Shown: positions 1 through 8,515, counted from the first letter of the stretch. The stretch: 64,000 nt of DNA from Shimia abyssi (GCF_003014475.1 NZ_PYGJ01000002.1:248001-312000); one strand, 5' to 3'. The notes: generated by a model not told the origin, from the letters alone. Numbers and translations: made by a program.

Positions 1-1218
1 GTACTCGCGATCAAGTTGAACATGGACGCCGCCGAACTGCGCCGGATCAACTTTATCAAAAAAGAACAGTTCCCATATAACTCGGCTCTGGGTTGGGAAT
101 ATGACTCGGGCGATTATCACACCGCTTGGGACAAGGCGCTCAATGCGGTTGGATATGACGACCTGCGCGCAGAACAGGCCCAACAGCTTGAAGATTTCAA
201 GGCTGGCAAGACCCGCAGGCTTATGGGCATCGGACTGACACACTTCACCGAAATCGTCGGCGCCGGGCCAGTCAAAAACTGTGATATCCTAGGGCTTGGC
301 ATGTTCGACAGTTGCGAAATTCGCATCCACCCCACAGGATCGGCGATCGCGCGCCTTGGCACAATCAGCCAAGGTCAGGGCCACGCCACAACCTTTGCCC
401 AGATCATCGCTAGCGAGATCGGCATACCCGCCGATGACATCACACTGGAAGAAGGGGACACCGATACGGCACCGTATGGGCTTGGCACCTATGGCTCTCG
501 TTCCACTCCGGTGGCCGGAGCGGCGACGGCCATGGCTGGACGCAAGATAAAGGCCAAGGCCCAGATGATCGCAGCGTATCTTCTTGAGGTGCATGACGAC
601 GATGTCGAATTCGACGTGGATCGCTTTGTGGTCAAAGGCGCGCCAGAGCGGTTCAAGACGATGAAGGAGATCGCTTTTGCCGCCTATAATCAAGCTATTC
701 CGGGTGTGGAACCAGGCCTTGAGGCGGTCAGCTACTATGACCCTCCCAACATGACCTATCCTTTCGGGGCCTATATCTGTGTGCTAGACATTGATGTGGA
801 CACTGGCGAAGCAGAGGTACGCAAGTTCTATGCGCTGGATGATTGTGGCACGCGGATTAATCCGATGATCATCGAAGGGCAGGTACATGGCGGCCTGACC
901 GAGGCACTGGCCATCGCGATGGGACAAGAGATTGCCTATGACGAAATGGGCAACAACAAATCTGCGACGTTGATGGACTTCTTTATCCCCACGTCTTGGG
1001 AAACGCCCAACTACGAAACCGATCACACCACCACCCCTAGCCCGCATCACCCGATCGGTGCCAAGGGTGTTGGCGAAAGTCCGAATGTCGGTGGCGTTCC
1101 TTGTTTCTCAAATGCGGTGCATGATGCGTTCCGCCCATTTGGGCTAACGCAGAGTCACATGCCCCATGACCATTGGCGCATCTGGAAGACGGCCAATGGC
1201 TTGGGGCTGCACAGCTGA
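1..1218 (+). CDS. coxL: Carbon monoxide dehydrogenase large subunit, C-terminal half (partial)
   Basis: This is the molybdopterin-binding large subunit of aerobic CO dehydrogenase, which oxidises CO to CO2. The frame is open from the first base, so only about the last 405 residues are present. The part with the Cys-containing active-site loop lies upstream of the window. Visible signatures are QFPY..ALGWEYDSG near the start, the cofactor-contacting segment SQGQGHATTFAQI, and the C-terminal HHPIGAKGVGESPNVGG motif, whose Glu is the expected catalytic base. The C-terminus ends in LGLHS, as in form I enzymes from memory. coxD, coxE, coxF and coxG follow directly, which supports a true CO dehydrogenase over another xanthine-oxidase-family hydroxylase. 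The form I assignment is likely, but the diagnostic loop cannot be seen. Confidence 0.9.
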   Translation, partial: VLAIKLNMDAAELRRINFIKKEQFPYNSALGWEYDSGDYHTAWDKALNAVGYDDLRAEQAQQLEDFKAGKTRRLMGIGLTHFTEIVGAGPVKNCDILGLGMFDSCEIRIHPTGSAIARLGTISQGQGHATTFAQIIASEIGIPADDITLEEGDTDTAPYGLGTYGSRSTPVAGAATAMAGRKIKAKAQMIAAYLLEVHDDDVEFDVDRFVVKGAPERFKTMKEIAFAAYNQAIPGVEPGLEAVSYYDPPNMTYPFGAYICVLDIDVDTGEAEVRKFYALDDCGTRINPMIIEGQVHGGLTEALAIAMGQEIAYDEMGNNKSATLMDFFIPTSWETPNYETDHTTTPSPHHPIGAKGVGESPNVGGVPCFSNAVHDAFRPFGLTQSHMPHDHWRIWKTANGLGLHS

Positions 1219-1241
1219 GTGCGGATTAACTGAGAGAGGTT

Positions 1242-1289
1242 TCGGATCGGCCTTTGGCCGATCCGACCGAAGCGGGGGCCAGCCCCCGC
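1242..1289. repeat. Two back-to-back GC-rich hairpins between coxL and coxD
   Basis: The 111-bp gap holds two perfect inverted repeats. The first (1242-1266) has an 11-bp stem and a TTT loop. The second (1272-1289) has an 8-bp stem, GCGGGGGC/GCCCCCGC, and a 2-nt loop. The second hairpin is followed by CACCCCCGAAGTATTT and an AAGATGAAG tail. That whole string resembles an interspersed intergenic repeat I know from Rhodobacteraceae genomes. There is no T-tract, so the hairpins may protect or attenuate the mRNA rather than end it, since coxD starts 41 bp later on the same strand. Confidence 0.7.
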
Positions 1290-1329
1290 ACCCCCGAAGT
1301 ATTTCTGGCAAGATGAAGAGAAGCGGCCC

Positions 1330-2184
1330 GTGACCCATTTGGAACTGCAAGGAAGTTTGAGCGCAACCGGCTATGTGGCCGATGAAAGCTTATCGATGGC
1401 GTTGCACTTGGCGCTTGCACTGGGCCGCCCACTTCTGATTGAGGGGCCCGCTGGTGTAGGAAAGACTGAAATTGCCAAGGCACTAGCCGAAATGCAGAGC
1501 ATCGAATTGATCCGTCTGCAGTGTTACGAGGGGCTGGATGCCTCGCACGCGATCTATGAATGGAATTACCAGCGCCAACTTCTCTCAATCCGGGCGGAAA
1601 ACACTTCTGAAGAAGAATTGTTTTCGGAAAAGTACCTGCTGAAACGTCCTCTTTTACATGCAATTTCGCGAGACAAGGCTCCGGTACTTCTGATCGACGA
1701 GATTGATCGGGCGGACGAAGAGTTCGAGGCATATCTTTTGGAAATTCTATCGGATTTCCAGATCACCATCCCGGAACTTGGCACGATCCACGCCAAGACA
1801 CGCCCGATTGTGATTCTAACGGCGAATGGCACCCGCGACCTCTCGGACGCGCTGCGCCGCCGCTGTCTTTATGTTTACGTCGACTATCCCGACCGTGACA
1901 GTGAGCTGGCAATTTTGCGAAAACGCGTGCCTCATGTCGAAGACCGACTCGCACGTCAGATTGTTGGCACCGTGCAGGCCATCCGCCGCGAAGATCTCGA
2001 CAAAACCCCTGGTATTGCCGAAATGCTTGACTGGGCCGCTGCGCTCTCAGGGCTTGGTGTCAACGACCTGACCGAAGACCGCGCGACGTTACAGGCGACC
2101 CTCGTTTGTCTGTTGAAAACCGCAGCGGACCGCGGCGCGCTGCCGCCAGAAGTGCTTGATCGTATCCTTGGAAAAGTCGCCTGA
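1330..2184 (+). CDS. coxD: CoxD, MoxR-family AAA+ ATPase
   Basis: An AAA+ ATPase of the MoxR family, 284 aa, starting at GTG. Walker A GPAGVGKT is at residues 39-46, Walker B LLIDEIDRAD near residues 119-128, and a sensor 1 region ILTANGTRDLSDALRRRC follows. In the Oligotropha system CoxD is a membrane-associated chaperone needed to build the [CuSMoO2] active site. Its stop codon overlaps the coxE start (TGATG), which implies translational coupling. MoxR ATPases work with von Willebrand A proteins, which fits the next gene. The reaction is ATP hydrolysis coupled to remodelling, not CO chemistry. Confidence 0.9.
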   Translation: MTHLELQGSLSATGYVADESLSMALHLALALGRPLLIEGPAGVGKTEIAKALAEMQSIELIRLQCYEGLDASHAIYEWNYQRQLLSIRAENTSEEELFSEKYLLKRPLLHAISRDKAPVLLIDEIDRADEEFEAYLLEILSDFQITIPELGTIHAKTRPIVILTANGTRDLSDALRRRCLYVYVDYPDRDSELAILRKRVPHVEDRLARQIVGTVQAIRREDLDKTPGIAEMLDWAAALSGLGVNDLTEDRATLQATLVCLLKTAADRGALPPEVLDRILGKVA

Positions 2185-3365
2185 TGGTCGTCACACACTT
2201 TCCCTCTCGCGCTGCTGGCGTGGCCGACCGTATGTCAGGGTTCATCGCGCATCTGCGATTGAATGGGCTAAAGCTCGGCCCCGGTGAAACAGGCGAGGCG
2301 CTGACCGCTTTGACCCAGGTTTCAGCGACTGACGTTCAAGAAGTGCGTCTTGCGCTCAAGACGCTCCTGGTGCCTGACGCGGACACTTGGAGTACGTTCG
2401 ATGCTCTCTTTGATGCCTATTGGTTTAATGCAGGCAAAACCCGATCTGGCACTGCGTCCACTCATGTCCGGACTCAATCTGCACGCCCAACACTTTGGCA
2501 ACCTCATCTAAATGGTGCGGGGGCCGACACCGAAGGCCAGAACGAAACTACACCCAGTCATGGTGATGGCGACGCTGAAGGGGTCGACGGCCGCCTCATT
2601 GCAACGCGCTCAGCAAACCTTCGCAAACGCGACCTGCGCGAACTGATGGATGAAGAGACATTGCGCGAGGCGGAGGCCGCCGCGCGTCGTCTGGCTCAGG
2701 CGATCCGCGACCGCCGTTCGCGCCGCCGCAAGCGCAGCCAGCGTGGCGCATTGCTCGATCTTCGCCGCATCCAGCGAACAAGCCTCGCCAGAGGCGGAGA
2801 GCTGCTAGACCTGCATTATCGCAAACGTCCAGACCGCTCGATGCGCATCGTTGCAATTGCCGATGTTTCAGGCTCAATGACCGTGTACTCACGCGTCTTT
2901 CTTGCCTTCATCAAGGGTCTCATCGACACCGACACCAGTGCAGACGCATATCTCTTTCACACCCGCCTCATGCGTATCACTCCAGCTTTGCGCGATCACG
3001 ATACTCTGCGCGCGGCTGGGCGGCTTTCACTCATGGCCGAAGGCTTTGGCGGTGGCACCGATATCGGCGGCTGCCTTGCAAATTTTGTCAAAAACCACGC
3101 CGCCAAAGCAGTGAACAACCGAACCGTCGTGCTGGTATTGTCTGATGGCTATTGCACCGGAACGCCAGAAGCTCTCGCCGACAGCCTGTCAAAAATTCGC
3201 CGCAAGGCGCGTCGAGTTGTCTGGCTCAATCCGCTGTTGGGTTGGAAAGACTACGCCCCGGTCAACGCGGGTATCACTGCTGCGTTGCCGCATATCGATG
3301 CCCACCTCCCCGCCAACACGCTTGATGCGCTCGCCGCGCTTGAGCCACAGTTTGCCAAGCTATGA
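2184..3365 (+). CDS. coxE: CoxE, von Willebrand factor A domain protein
   Basis: A 393-aa VWA protein. A metal-ion-dependent adhesion site, DVSGSM, lies near residue 227, and a second MIDAS element GGGTDIGG follows about 65 residues later. The middle is a very basic, Arg-rich stretch (RDRRSRRRKRSQR) just before the VWA domain, which is common in CoxE proteins. The family partners with CoxD in maturing the copper-molybdenum centre of CO dehydrogenase. The start overlaps the end of coxD and its end overlaps coxF by 4 bp (ATGA), so the three are probably one translationally coupled unit. No signal peptide is visible, so it should be cytoplasmic. Confidence 0.88.
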   Translation: MVVTHFPSRAAGVADRMSGFIAHLRLNGLKLGPGETGEALTALTQVSATDVQEVRLALKTLLVPDADTWSTFDALFDAYWFNAGKTRSGTASTHVRTQSARPTLWQPHLNGAGADTEGQNETTPSHGDGDAEGVDGRLIATRSANLRKRDLRELMDEETLREAEAAARRLAQAIRDRRSRRRKRSQRGALLDLRRIQRTSLARGGELLDLHYRKRPDRSMRIVAIADVSGSMTVYSRVFLAFIKGLIDTDTSADAYLFHTRLMRITPALRDHDTLRAAGRLSLMAEGFGGGTDIGGCLANFVKNHAAKAVNNRTVVLVLSDGYCTGTPEALADSLSKIRRKARRVVWLNPLLGWKDYAPVNAGITAALPHIDAHLPANTLDALAALEPQFAKL

Positions 3366-4189
3366 GGCCATCCATGGGACACTTTGATATCTTCGACACG
3401 ATAGATACCCTGCGCCAATCCGGCGAACCATTCTGTGTCGCTACCGTGGTTCGCACGGCCGATGTGACCTCTGCCAAAGCGGGAGCAAAAGCCGCTGTGA
3501 CGTCTTCGGGTGAGATCATTGGCCATTTGGGCGGCGCTTGCGTTCAGCGCGCTGTTCGCAGCGCCGGGCAAGTGGCCATTGACTCAGGAGAGACAGGCGT
3601 GATCCGCGTAAAACCATCAAGCAAAGTCGTGGATCTCACTGATCAGGACGGCGCTCAAGTTTACAAAAGTGGCTGCCCGTCTGGCGGCACTGTGGATGTT
3701 CTGATCGAGCCCTACGTTCCTCCTCCCAAGCTTGTCATCTTTGGCAACACACCGATCAGCCGCGCCCTTGCTGCCCATTCTGCACTAGCAGGATACCGCG
3801 TCGTTACACCTTCTGAAATGAACTTCGCCGAGTCGGTCGAAACTTTTGCTGATCACGACATCAGCGCGCTCACAATCACCACGCGCGACTTCGTGGTCGT
3901 CGCGTCTCAGGGCGCAAAAGATGGCGTTGCCCTGCGCGCGGCCCTCGAAAGTCCGGCACGGCGCGTGTCGATGATCGCCTCTCGTCGCAAGGCCAACGCC
4001 TTGACCGCCAAACTTGCCGCTGACATCCCACAGGACAAGATCGACCGGCTTAAGTCCCCGGCAGGTCTCGACCTCAAAGGCATCGATCCTCAGGAAATCG
4101 CGCTCTCGGCGCTTGCCGAGATTGTCATTTGGCGCAACACCGACGCCAAGGCCCCAAACTCCGGAGACAGCCATGAAAACACTGCGTAA
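3362..4189 (+). CDS. coxF: CoxF, XdhC/CoxI-family maturation protein
   Basis: A 275-aa protein with the XdhC/CoxI N-terminal domain (CVATVVRTADVTSAKAG, then GEIIGHLGGACVQ) and a C-terminal Rossmann-like domain starting near VIFGNTPISRAL. XdhC proteins deliver finished molybdenum cofactor to molybdo-flavoenzymes. In cox clusters CoxF is thought to act in maturing the CO dehydrogenase active site. The GGxC motif expected in this family is present as GGAC, with a second Cys in KSGCPSGG. The start is the ATGA overlap with coxE. A second in-frame ATG four codons later is an alternative. Confidence 0.85.
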   Translation: MRPSMGHFDIFDTIDTLRQSGEPFCVATVVRTADVTSAKAGAKAAVTSSGEIIGHLGGACVQRAVRSAGQVAIDSGETGVIRVKPSSKVVDLTDQDGAQVYKSGCPSGGTVDVLIEPYVPPPKLVIFGNTPISRALAAHSALAGYRVVTPSEMNFAESVETFADHDISALTITTRDFVVVASQGAKDGVALRAALESPARRVSMIASRRKANALTAKLAADIPQDKIDRLKSPAGLDLKGIDPQEIALSALAEIVIWRNTDAKAPNSGDSHENTA

Positions 4190-4283
4190 CTGGATCACGC
4201 GCTGGCGTGCACCTCAAGCAAGCGCCCTTACACCGGAAGAGCGCGCCGAACTTGCTCTGCGCAGCTTTCCCAAATGTTGTTGA
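4173..4283 (+). CDS. 36-aa small ORF between coxF and coxG
   Basis: This ORF starts inside the end of coxF, overlapping it by 17 bp, and stops 19 bp before coxG. It encodes 36 residues: a basic, Trp-containing N-terminus (MKTLRNWITRWR), an acidic middle (TPEERAEL) and a terminal FPKCC with two adjacent cysteines. A GGAGA stretch 5-6 bases upstream of the ATG is a credible ribosome binding site. The tight placement in the operon favours real translation. I recognise no family. A membrane-surface amphipathic helix or a metal or thiol role for the CC end is speculation. It could also be spurious. Confidence 0.5.
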   Translation: MKTLRNWITRWRAPQASALTPEERAELALRSFPKCC

Positions 4284-4302
4284 CCTAAAGGACCCATAAG
4301 AC

Positions 4303-4755
4303 ATGGAACTAAATGACGAAATCCGCATACCTGCGCCCAAACAGGTGGTTTACGACGCGCTCAATGATCCCAACATACTGCGCCAATGCATCCCCGGTTG
4401 CGAAGAGCTGATCCAGCACTCCCCATCCGAGCTTGAGGCCAAAGTCGTGCTCAAGATCGGACCGGTCAAAGCCCGTTTTGCCGGGACTGTGGAACTCGAC
4501 CAATCGGGGGCACCCGATGGCTTTTCTCTCTCCGGAGAAGGCAAGGGCGGCGCAGCAGGTTTCGCCAAGGGCGGCGCCAATGTCACCCTAACAGAAGACG
4601 GAGACGAAACTATTCTGGCTTACACTGCAACTGCAGATGTCGGCGGTAAAATCGCCCAGCTTGGCAGCCGCTTGATCAAAGGAACGGCCAAAAAACTCTC
4701 TGGCGCATTCTTCAAGAAATTCGCCGAAGTTGTCGGAGAGTCAGTCGAGGCTTAA
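4303..4755 (+). CDS. coxG: CoxG, carbon monoxide dehydrogenase subunit G family (SRPBCC fold)
   Basis: A 150-aa protein of the CoxG family, a START-like/SRPBCC hydrophobic-cavity fold. Family features are the opening MELNDEIRIPAPKQVVYDALNDPNILRQCIPG, then KIGPVKARFAG and a Gly-rich GEGKGGAAGFAKGGA segment. CoxG has been linked to membrane anchoring of CO dehydrogenase and, in mycobacterial CO dehydrogenase, to delivery of electrons to lipid-soluble quinone. The short C-terminus (AEVVGESVEA) lacks the long membrane-binding tail of some homologues. It is the last gene of the cox unit and is followed by a hairpin and a convergent gene. Confidence 0.88.
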   Translation: MELNDEIRIPAPKQVVYDALNDPNILRQCIPGCEELIQHSPSELEAKVVLKIGPVKARFAGTVELDQSGAPDGFSLSGEGKGGAAGFAKGGANVTLTEDGDETILAYTATADVGGKIAQLGSRLIKGTAKKLSGAFFKKFAEVVGESVEA

Positions 4756-4761
4756 CAGTAT

Positions 4762-4794
4762 TTGGGACGCGCGCTGGAAACCACCGCGTCCCAA
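4762..4794. terminator. Hairpin between convergent coxG and rpiR-type gene
   Basis: A perfect 10-bp stem, TTGGGACGCG paired with CGCGTCCCAA, with a 13-nt loop, fills the 40-bp gap between two convergent stop codons. No long T-tract follows on either strand. It is best read as a bidirectional terminator or 3'-end stabiliser. Confidence 0.6.
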
Positions 4795-4795
4795 T

Positions 4796-5665
4796 CTATC
4801 GATTGGCGTTTTGGCCAAATTTGCGAAACAATCGGGTGCGGTCAAAGGCTTGCTCAAGCTCTTCGGTACGCGATTTGACTGACTCCCACAATCGTTCCTG
4901 CGTTTCCGCAATCGCACATTCCAACAATACCAAAACCGCCGCCATGGAATCCCAAGCTGACGGTGCCGCAACCCGCATTCCAAAAGTGTGTTTGGCAAAC
5001 CTGTGAATAGGCGAGCGCCATTGATCCGTGACCAAAACAATCTCAGCGCCACGCTCATGACACATCTGACCTATTGTCAGCGTCGTGTTTTCATAACGCC
5101 GTACATCCAGCGCCACCAAAACATCCCCCTCCCGCACCTCCAAAAGGTCATGCGTCCATGATGCCGCCTCAGGCAATAGCCGCACATCCGGGCGTACCAT
5201 TTGTAGATGCAGGTAAAGATACTGTGCCAAAGCCCCGGTGATCCGACCGCCCGCAATGAAAATCCGGCGATCCGGGTCACACAACAGACTACAAAGGCTG
5301 TCAAACTCTGCGGGATCAATATCTTCAAGGCTCCGGCGCTGGTTCTCAATCGCTCTGGCGCCGAACCGGTTCAGAATGTGCTCGTCCGGCAATTCCGATT
5401 TCCACTCATCCCGCTTGGCAGCTGGATCTAAAATCATCGCCTTCAGCTCTAAACGCACTTGTGCCTGAAACTGCGGATAACCGCCAAAACCTGCCTTTTG
5501 CAACATCCGCGCGACAGTCGTTGTCGAAACTTTTGCGATCCCAGCCAATTCGGTGATACTGCCAAGCCCTACCACAGGATAATCGTCCAACAACGCTTGA
5601 ACCAACTGCCGCTCACTAGGCGTCATCTGGTCACGCGCGGCCATTATCCTGTCGATCACCCGCAC
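4796..5665 (-). CDS. RpiR/MurR-family transcriptional regulator (HTH + SIS)
   Basis: A 289-aa regulator. The N-terminal HTH_6 domain carries LTPSERQL-like and AGIAKVSTTTVARMLQKAGF motifs, and a C-terminal SIS sugar-isomerase fold follows (IFIAGGRITGALAQYL). SIS domains usually sense phosphosugars, but many family members control unrelated catabolic genes. I chose GTG at 5665 because AGAGAGG lies just upstream. A TTG at 5698 would add 11 residues but has no such site. It is divergent from the N-formylglutamate amidohydrolase/TRAP genes, which it probably controls. Identity as a regulator is firm; the ligand is unknown. Confidence 0.88.
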   Translation of the reverse strand: MRVIDRIMAARDQMTPSERQLVQALLDDYPVVGLGSITELAGIAKVSTTTVARMLQKAGFGGYPQFQAQVRLELKAMILDPAAKRDEWKSELPDEHILNRFGARAIENQRRSLEDIDPAEFDSLCSLLCDPDRRIFIAGGRITGALAQYLYLHLQMVRPDVRLLPEAASWTHDLLEVREGDVLVALDVRRYENTTLTIGQMCHERGAEIVLVTDQWRSPIHRFAKHTFGMRVAAPSAWDSMAAVLVLLECAIAETQERLWESVKSRTEELEQAFDRTRLFRKFGQNANR

Positions 5666-5722
5666 TCTTTCACCTCTCTTGCTGCCCCATAATGTCAAAA
5701 ATTAGCCACCTCAATCAAGAGT

Positions 5723-5780
5723 GGAAAATTCCATGCAGGAAAATTATTGACAGACGCTCCAGCTCCGTGAAACTTTTCAC
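5723..5780. promoter_or_regulatory. Divergent regulatory region with palindrome and direct repeats
   Basis: The gap between the RpiR gene and the amidohydrolase holds a perfect palindrome with 6-bp arms, GTGAAA-CT-TTTCAC (5767-5780), ending only 2 bp before the ATG at 5783. A direct repeat GGAAAATT occurs at 5723-5730 and 5738-5745, 15 bp apart. A consensus-like -35 hexamer TTGACA lies at 5747-5752, and the matching -10 position would fall in the palindrome. This is a plausible RpiR operator. The -10 match is poor. Confidence 0.5.
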
Positions 5781-5782
5781 AG

Positions 5783-6565
5783 ATGGACACCTCATCTTTC
5801 AACGAGTCGCGATCCAGCGACGCCACTTTCGGCCCCGCGGTGCATGTCACGCCATCTAAGTCGGCCCCGTCCATCATTGTCGTGTGCGAACATGCCACAA
5901 ACCGCGTACCCGAAACGCTTGGAACTCTCGGCCTTGATGCCCAGTCACTCGACGCGCATATCGCATGGGACCCAGGTGCGCTCGGTGTGGCACAAGCCCT
6001 GAGCCAACACCTCGACGCGGTTCAGGTGCATGGGGGCATCTCGCGGCTCGTCTATGATTGCAATCGCCCACCCCAAGCGCATGACGCAATTCCCGTCACC
6101 AGTGAAATCTTCGCGATCCCCGCTAATGCCAACCTGTCGGAAAAGGACAAGGCTGTTCGGGCCGCCAACGTTTACGCCCCTTTCCGCGACATGCTCTCCC
6201 AAACCATCACAAACAATCGCGACACGCTGGCCCTGATGGTAACTGTGCACAGCTTTACCCCAATCTACCGCGGCCAACCGCGCGACGTCGAACTTGGCCT
6301 TTTGCACGGCAAAGACCCCCGGTTTGCCACAGCAATGCTGGCCGCCAAACCGGCAAGCATCACCCTTAACACCCAGCTCAACGCGCCCTACTCGGCCACC
6401 GACGGTGTCGCCCATACGCTCGACGTTCACGCCGCACCGATCAACTTGCTGAACGTTATGCTCGAAATCCGCAATGACCTGATCCAGACATCAGCCCAGC
6501 AAAGCGAAATCGCTGAAGCGCTCGCGCTATGGATCAGCACGACGCGTGACGGGTTCACCTCATGA
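5783..6565 (+). CDS. N-formylglutamate amidohydrolase family protein
   Basis: A 260-aa member of the N-formylglutamate amidohydrolase family, which cleaves N-formyl amino acids to formate and the amino acid. Diagnostic segments are IVVCEHATNRVP, AWDPGALGVA, SRLVYDCNRPP and MVTVHSFTPIYRG, with the conserved Glu/His and His expected to bind zinc. It starts at the ATG two bases after a palindrome, with no clear Shine-Dalgarno sequence. Its end overlaps the next gene, a TRAP small permease, by 4 bp. The pairing suggests an N-formyl or N-acyl substrate is imported and cleaved. There are no hut genes nearby, so a role in histidine breakdown is not shown. Confidence 0.82.
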   Translation: MDTSSFNESRSSDATFGPAVHVTPSKSAPSIIVVCEHATNRVPETLGTLGLDAQSLDAHIAWDPGALGVAQALSQHLDAVQVHGGISRLVYDCNRPPQAHDAIPVTSEIFAIPANANLSEKDKAVRAANVYAPFRDMLSQTITNNRDTLALMVTVHSFTPIYRGQPRDVELGLLHGKDPRFATAMLAAKPASITLNTQLNAPYSATDGVAHTLDVHAAPINLLNVMLEIRNDLIQTSAQQSEIAEALALWISTTRDGFTS

Positions 6566-7146
6566 TCCGCGTCATGTCCGGATATGTGTGTATTGTTGAT
6601 GCCGTGAACTATCGCATCGGACGCGTGATGATGTGGGGCCTCTTCGTGATGATGGGCATCCTCCTGTGGTCTTCAATCTCGAAAACCTTCTTCCTGCCGT
6701 CCCTCTGGACACTGGAACTCGCCCAATTTGCCATGGTCACCTATTATATCATGGGCGGCCCCTACTCGATCCAGCTCGGCTCAAACGTCCGCATGGACTT
6801 GTTCTATCACAGCTGGAGTGACCACCGGAAAGCATGGTTCGATGCCTTCACAGTGCTACTTTTGATCTTCTATCTTGGCATTCTCTTTTACGGAGGCTTA
6901 GGCTCCACGGCCTATTCTCTGGGGTATTGGGGCGACAACCCGTTTGCCTTCTTCACTGGCCTCCTAAACGGGTCCGAGGAAATCGGACGCATGGAACGTG
7001 CCTCATCGGCTTGGCGTCCCTTTATCTGGCCCGTCAAATCCATCATGGTATTCGGCTTCTTCCTGATGCTGCTTCAGGCCATCTCGGAATTTCTAAAGGA
7101 CATTGCCCGCATCAAAGGGCACGAGATCGGGGTGGCCCGCACATGA
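6562..7146 (+). CDS. TRAP transporter small permease (DctQ type)
   Basis: A 194-aa membrane protein with four predicted hydrophobic helices, typical of the DctQ subunit of TRAP transporters. It associates with DctM in the inner membrane to take up organic acids with a sodium gradient. The VTYYIMGGPYSIQLGSNVRMDL segment matches the loop and conserved Arg-Asp region of the family. It overlaps the amidohydrolase stop (ATGA) and the dctM start (7143), so all are probably co-translated. Confidence 0.88.
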   Translation: MIRVMSGYVCIVDAVNYRIGRVMMWGLFVMMGILLWSSISKTFFLPSLWTLELAQFAMVTYYIMGGPYSIQLGSNVRMDLFYHSWSDHRKAWFDAFTVLLLIFYLGILFYGGLGSTAYSLGYWGDNPFAFFTGLLNGSEEIGRMERASSAWRPFIWPVKSIMVFGFFLMLLQAISEFLKDIARIKGHEIGVART

Positions 7147-8462
7147 GCCAGGAATATATCGCGATCTTCATGTTCGCCTCAATGATGTTGATGCTCTTTA
7201 CCGGGCAACGCGTGTTTGGCGCCATTGGCGCTGTTGCCTCCATCGCTGCGCTCGCGCTGTGGGGCACGGGCGGGTACGACATTCCATTCTCTGCGGCCAT
7301 GAAGCTGATGAAATGGTATCCATTGCTCACGCTGCCGATGTTCATTTTCATGGGCTATGTGCTCAGCGAAAGCAAACTCGCCGACGATCTCTATCGGATG
7401 TTCCACGTCTGGATGGGGCCGATGAATGGCGGCCTTGCCATTGGCACAATTGCCCTCATGGTGCTTGTATCAGCAATGAACGGTCTCTCGGTGGCGGGTA
7501 TGGCTATCGGCGCGACCATTGCCCTACCCGAATTGCTACGACGCGGTTACGACAAGATCATGGTGACCGGTGTGATACAGGCCGGTTCAAGCCTCGGCAT
7601 CCTTGTGCCCCCCTCCGTGGTACTGGTGCTCTACGCCATGATCGCACGTCAACCCGTGGGACAACTCTGGCTTGCTGGAGTTATTCCAGGCCTGATGATG
7701 GCGGCGATGTTCATCTTCTACATATGGCTGCGCTGCCGCCTCCAACCCGAACTGGGTCCGGCTATGCAAGACGCCCATCTCGTTTCACGCGCCGAGAAAC
7801 TCCGTGTGCTTGGCGCGGGTATCCTGCCACTTGCGATTTTCGCCGCCATGATGGTCCCATTTGTTAACGGTTGGACCTCGCTTGTCGAAAGCTCCGCCAT
7901 CGGTGCGCTTACAGCTCTTGTAGCCTCGATCCTCAAGCGGCGTATGACATGGGCGATCTTTGAACTTTGCACCAAACAAACGTTGGCGATCTCTTGCATG
8001 TTCATGTGGATCATCCTTGCCGCCCTCGGCTTTGGTGCGGTCTTTGATGGCCTTGGCGCGGTTAAAGCCATCGACAACCTCTTTACCGAACAAATGGGTC
8101 TTGATCCGTGGACGATCCTAATCCTGATGCAGCTCAGCTTTATCATCATGGGTACGTTCCTCGATGACACTGCAATGCTGGTCATCGTCGCGCCGCTCTA
8201 CGTCCCCTTGGTTAAAGTGCTCGGCTTTGATCTCATCTGGTACGGTGTGCTCTACACGATCACGACCCAAATTGCCTACATGACGCCACCGTTCGGCTAT
8301 AACCTGTTTCTGATGCGCGCCATGGCCCCACCAGAAATTGGCCTCAAGGATATCTATCGTTCCATCATCCCATTTGTCGGGGTCATGGTTCTTGCCCTCG
8401 CAATCATTATGGCCTTCCCGCAAATCGCGCTTTGGCTGCCAAATTTTGTTTACGGAAAATAA
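7143..8462 (+). CDS. TRAP transporter large permease (DctM type)
   Basis: A 439-aa polytopic membrane protein, the transport subunit of a TRAP system. Family marks include FMGYVLSESKLADDLYR, GLSVAGMAIGATIALPELLRRGYD, GSSLGILVPPSVVLVLYAMI and MTPPFGYNLFLMR. I used the ATG at 7143, which overlaps the dctQ stop. The open frame reaches far upstream, but that extension has no membrane character and overlaps dctQ. It forms a complete transporter with the neighbours at 6562 and 8516. Confidence 0.9.
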   Translation: MSQEYIAIFMFASMMLMLFTGQRVFGAIGAVASIAALALWGTGGYDIPFSAAMKLMKWYPLLTLPMFIFMGYVLSESKLADDLYRMFHVWMGPMNGGLAIGTIALMVLVSAMNGLSVAGMAIGATIALPELLRRGYDKIMVTGVIQAGSSLGILVPPSVVLVLYAMIARQPVGQLWLAGVIPGLMMAAMFIFYIWLRCRLQPELGPAMQDAHLVSRAEKLRVLGAGILPLAIFAAMMVPFVNGWTSLVESSAIGALTALVASILKRRMTWAIFELCTKQTLAISCMFMWIILAALGFGAVFDGLGAVKAIDNLFTEQMGLDPWTILILMQLSFIIMGTFLDDTAMLVIVAPLYVPLVKVLGFDLIWYGVLYTITTQIAYMTPPFGYNLFLMRAMAPPEIGLKDIYRSIIPFVGVMVLALAIIMAFPQIALWLPNFVYGK

Positions 8463-8515
8463 CGAGAATGCCCTAAGGCATCGCTGATTAGAAACCAACT
8501 GGAGAGGATAAACCA

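Noticed and set aside
6834-7142. Upstream extension of the dctM frame
   Set aside because: The extension overlaps dctQ in another frame, lacks membrane helices, and the ATG at 7143 gives the usual family length.
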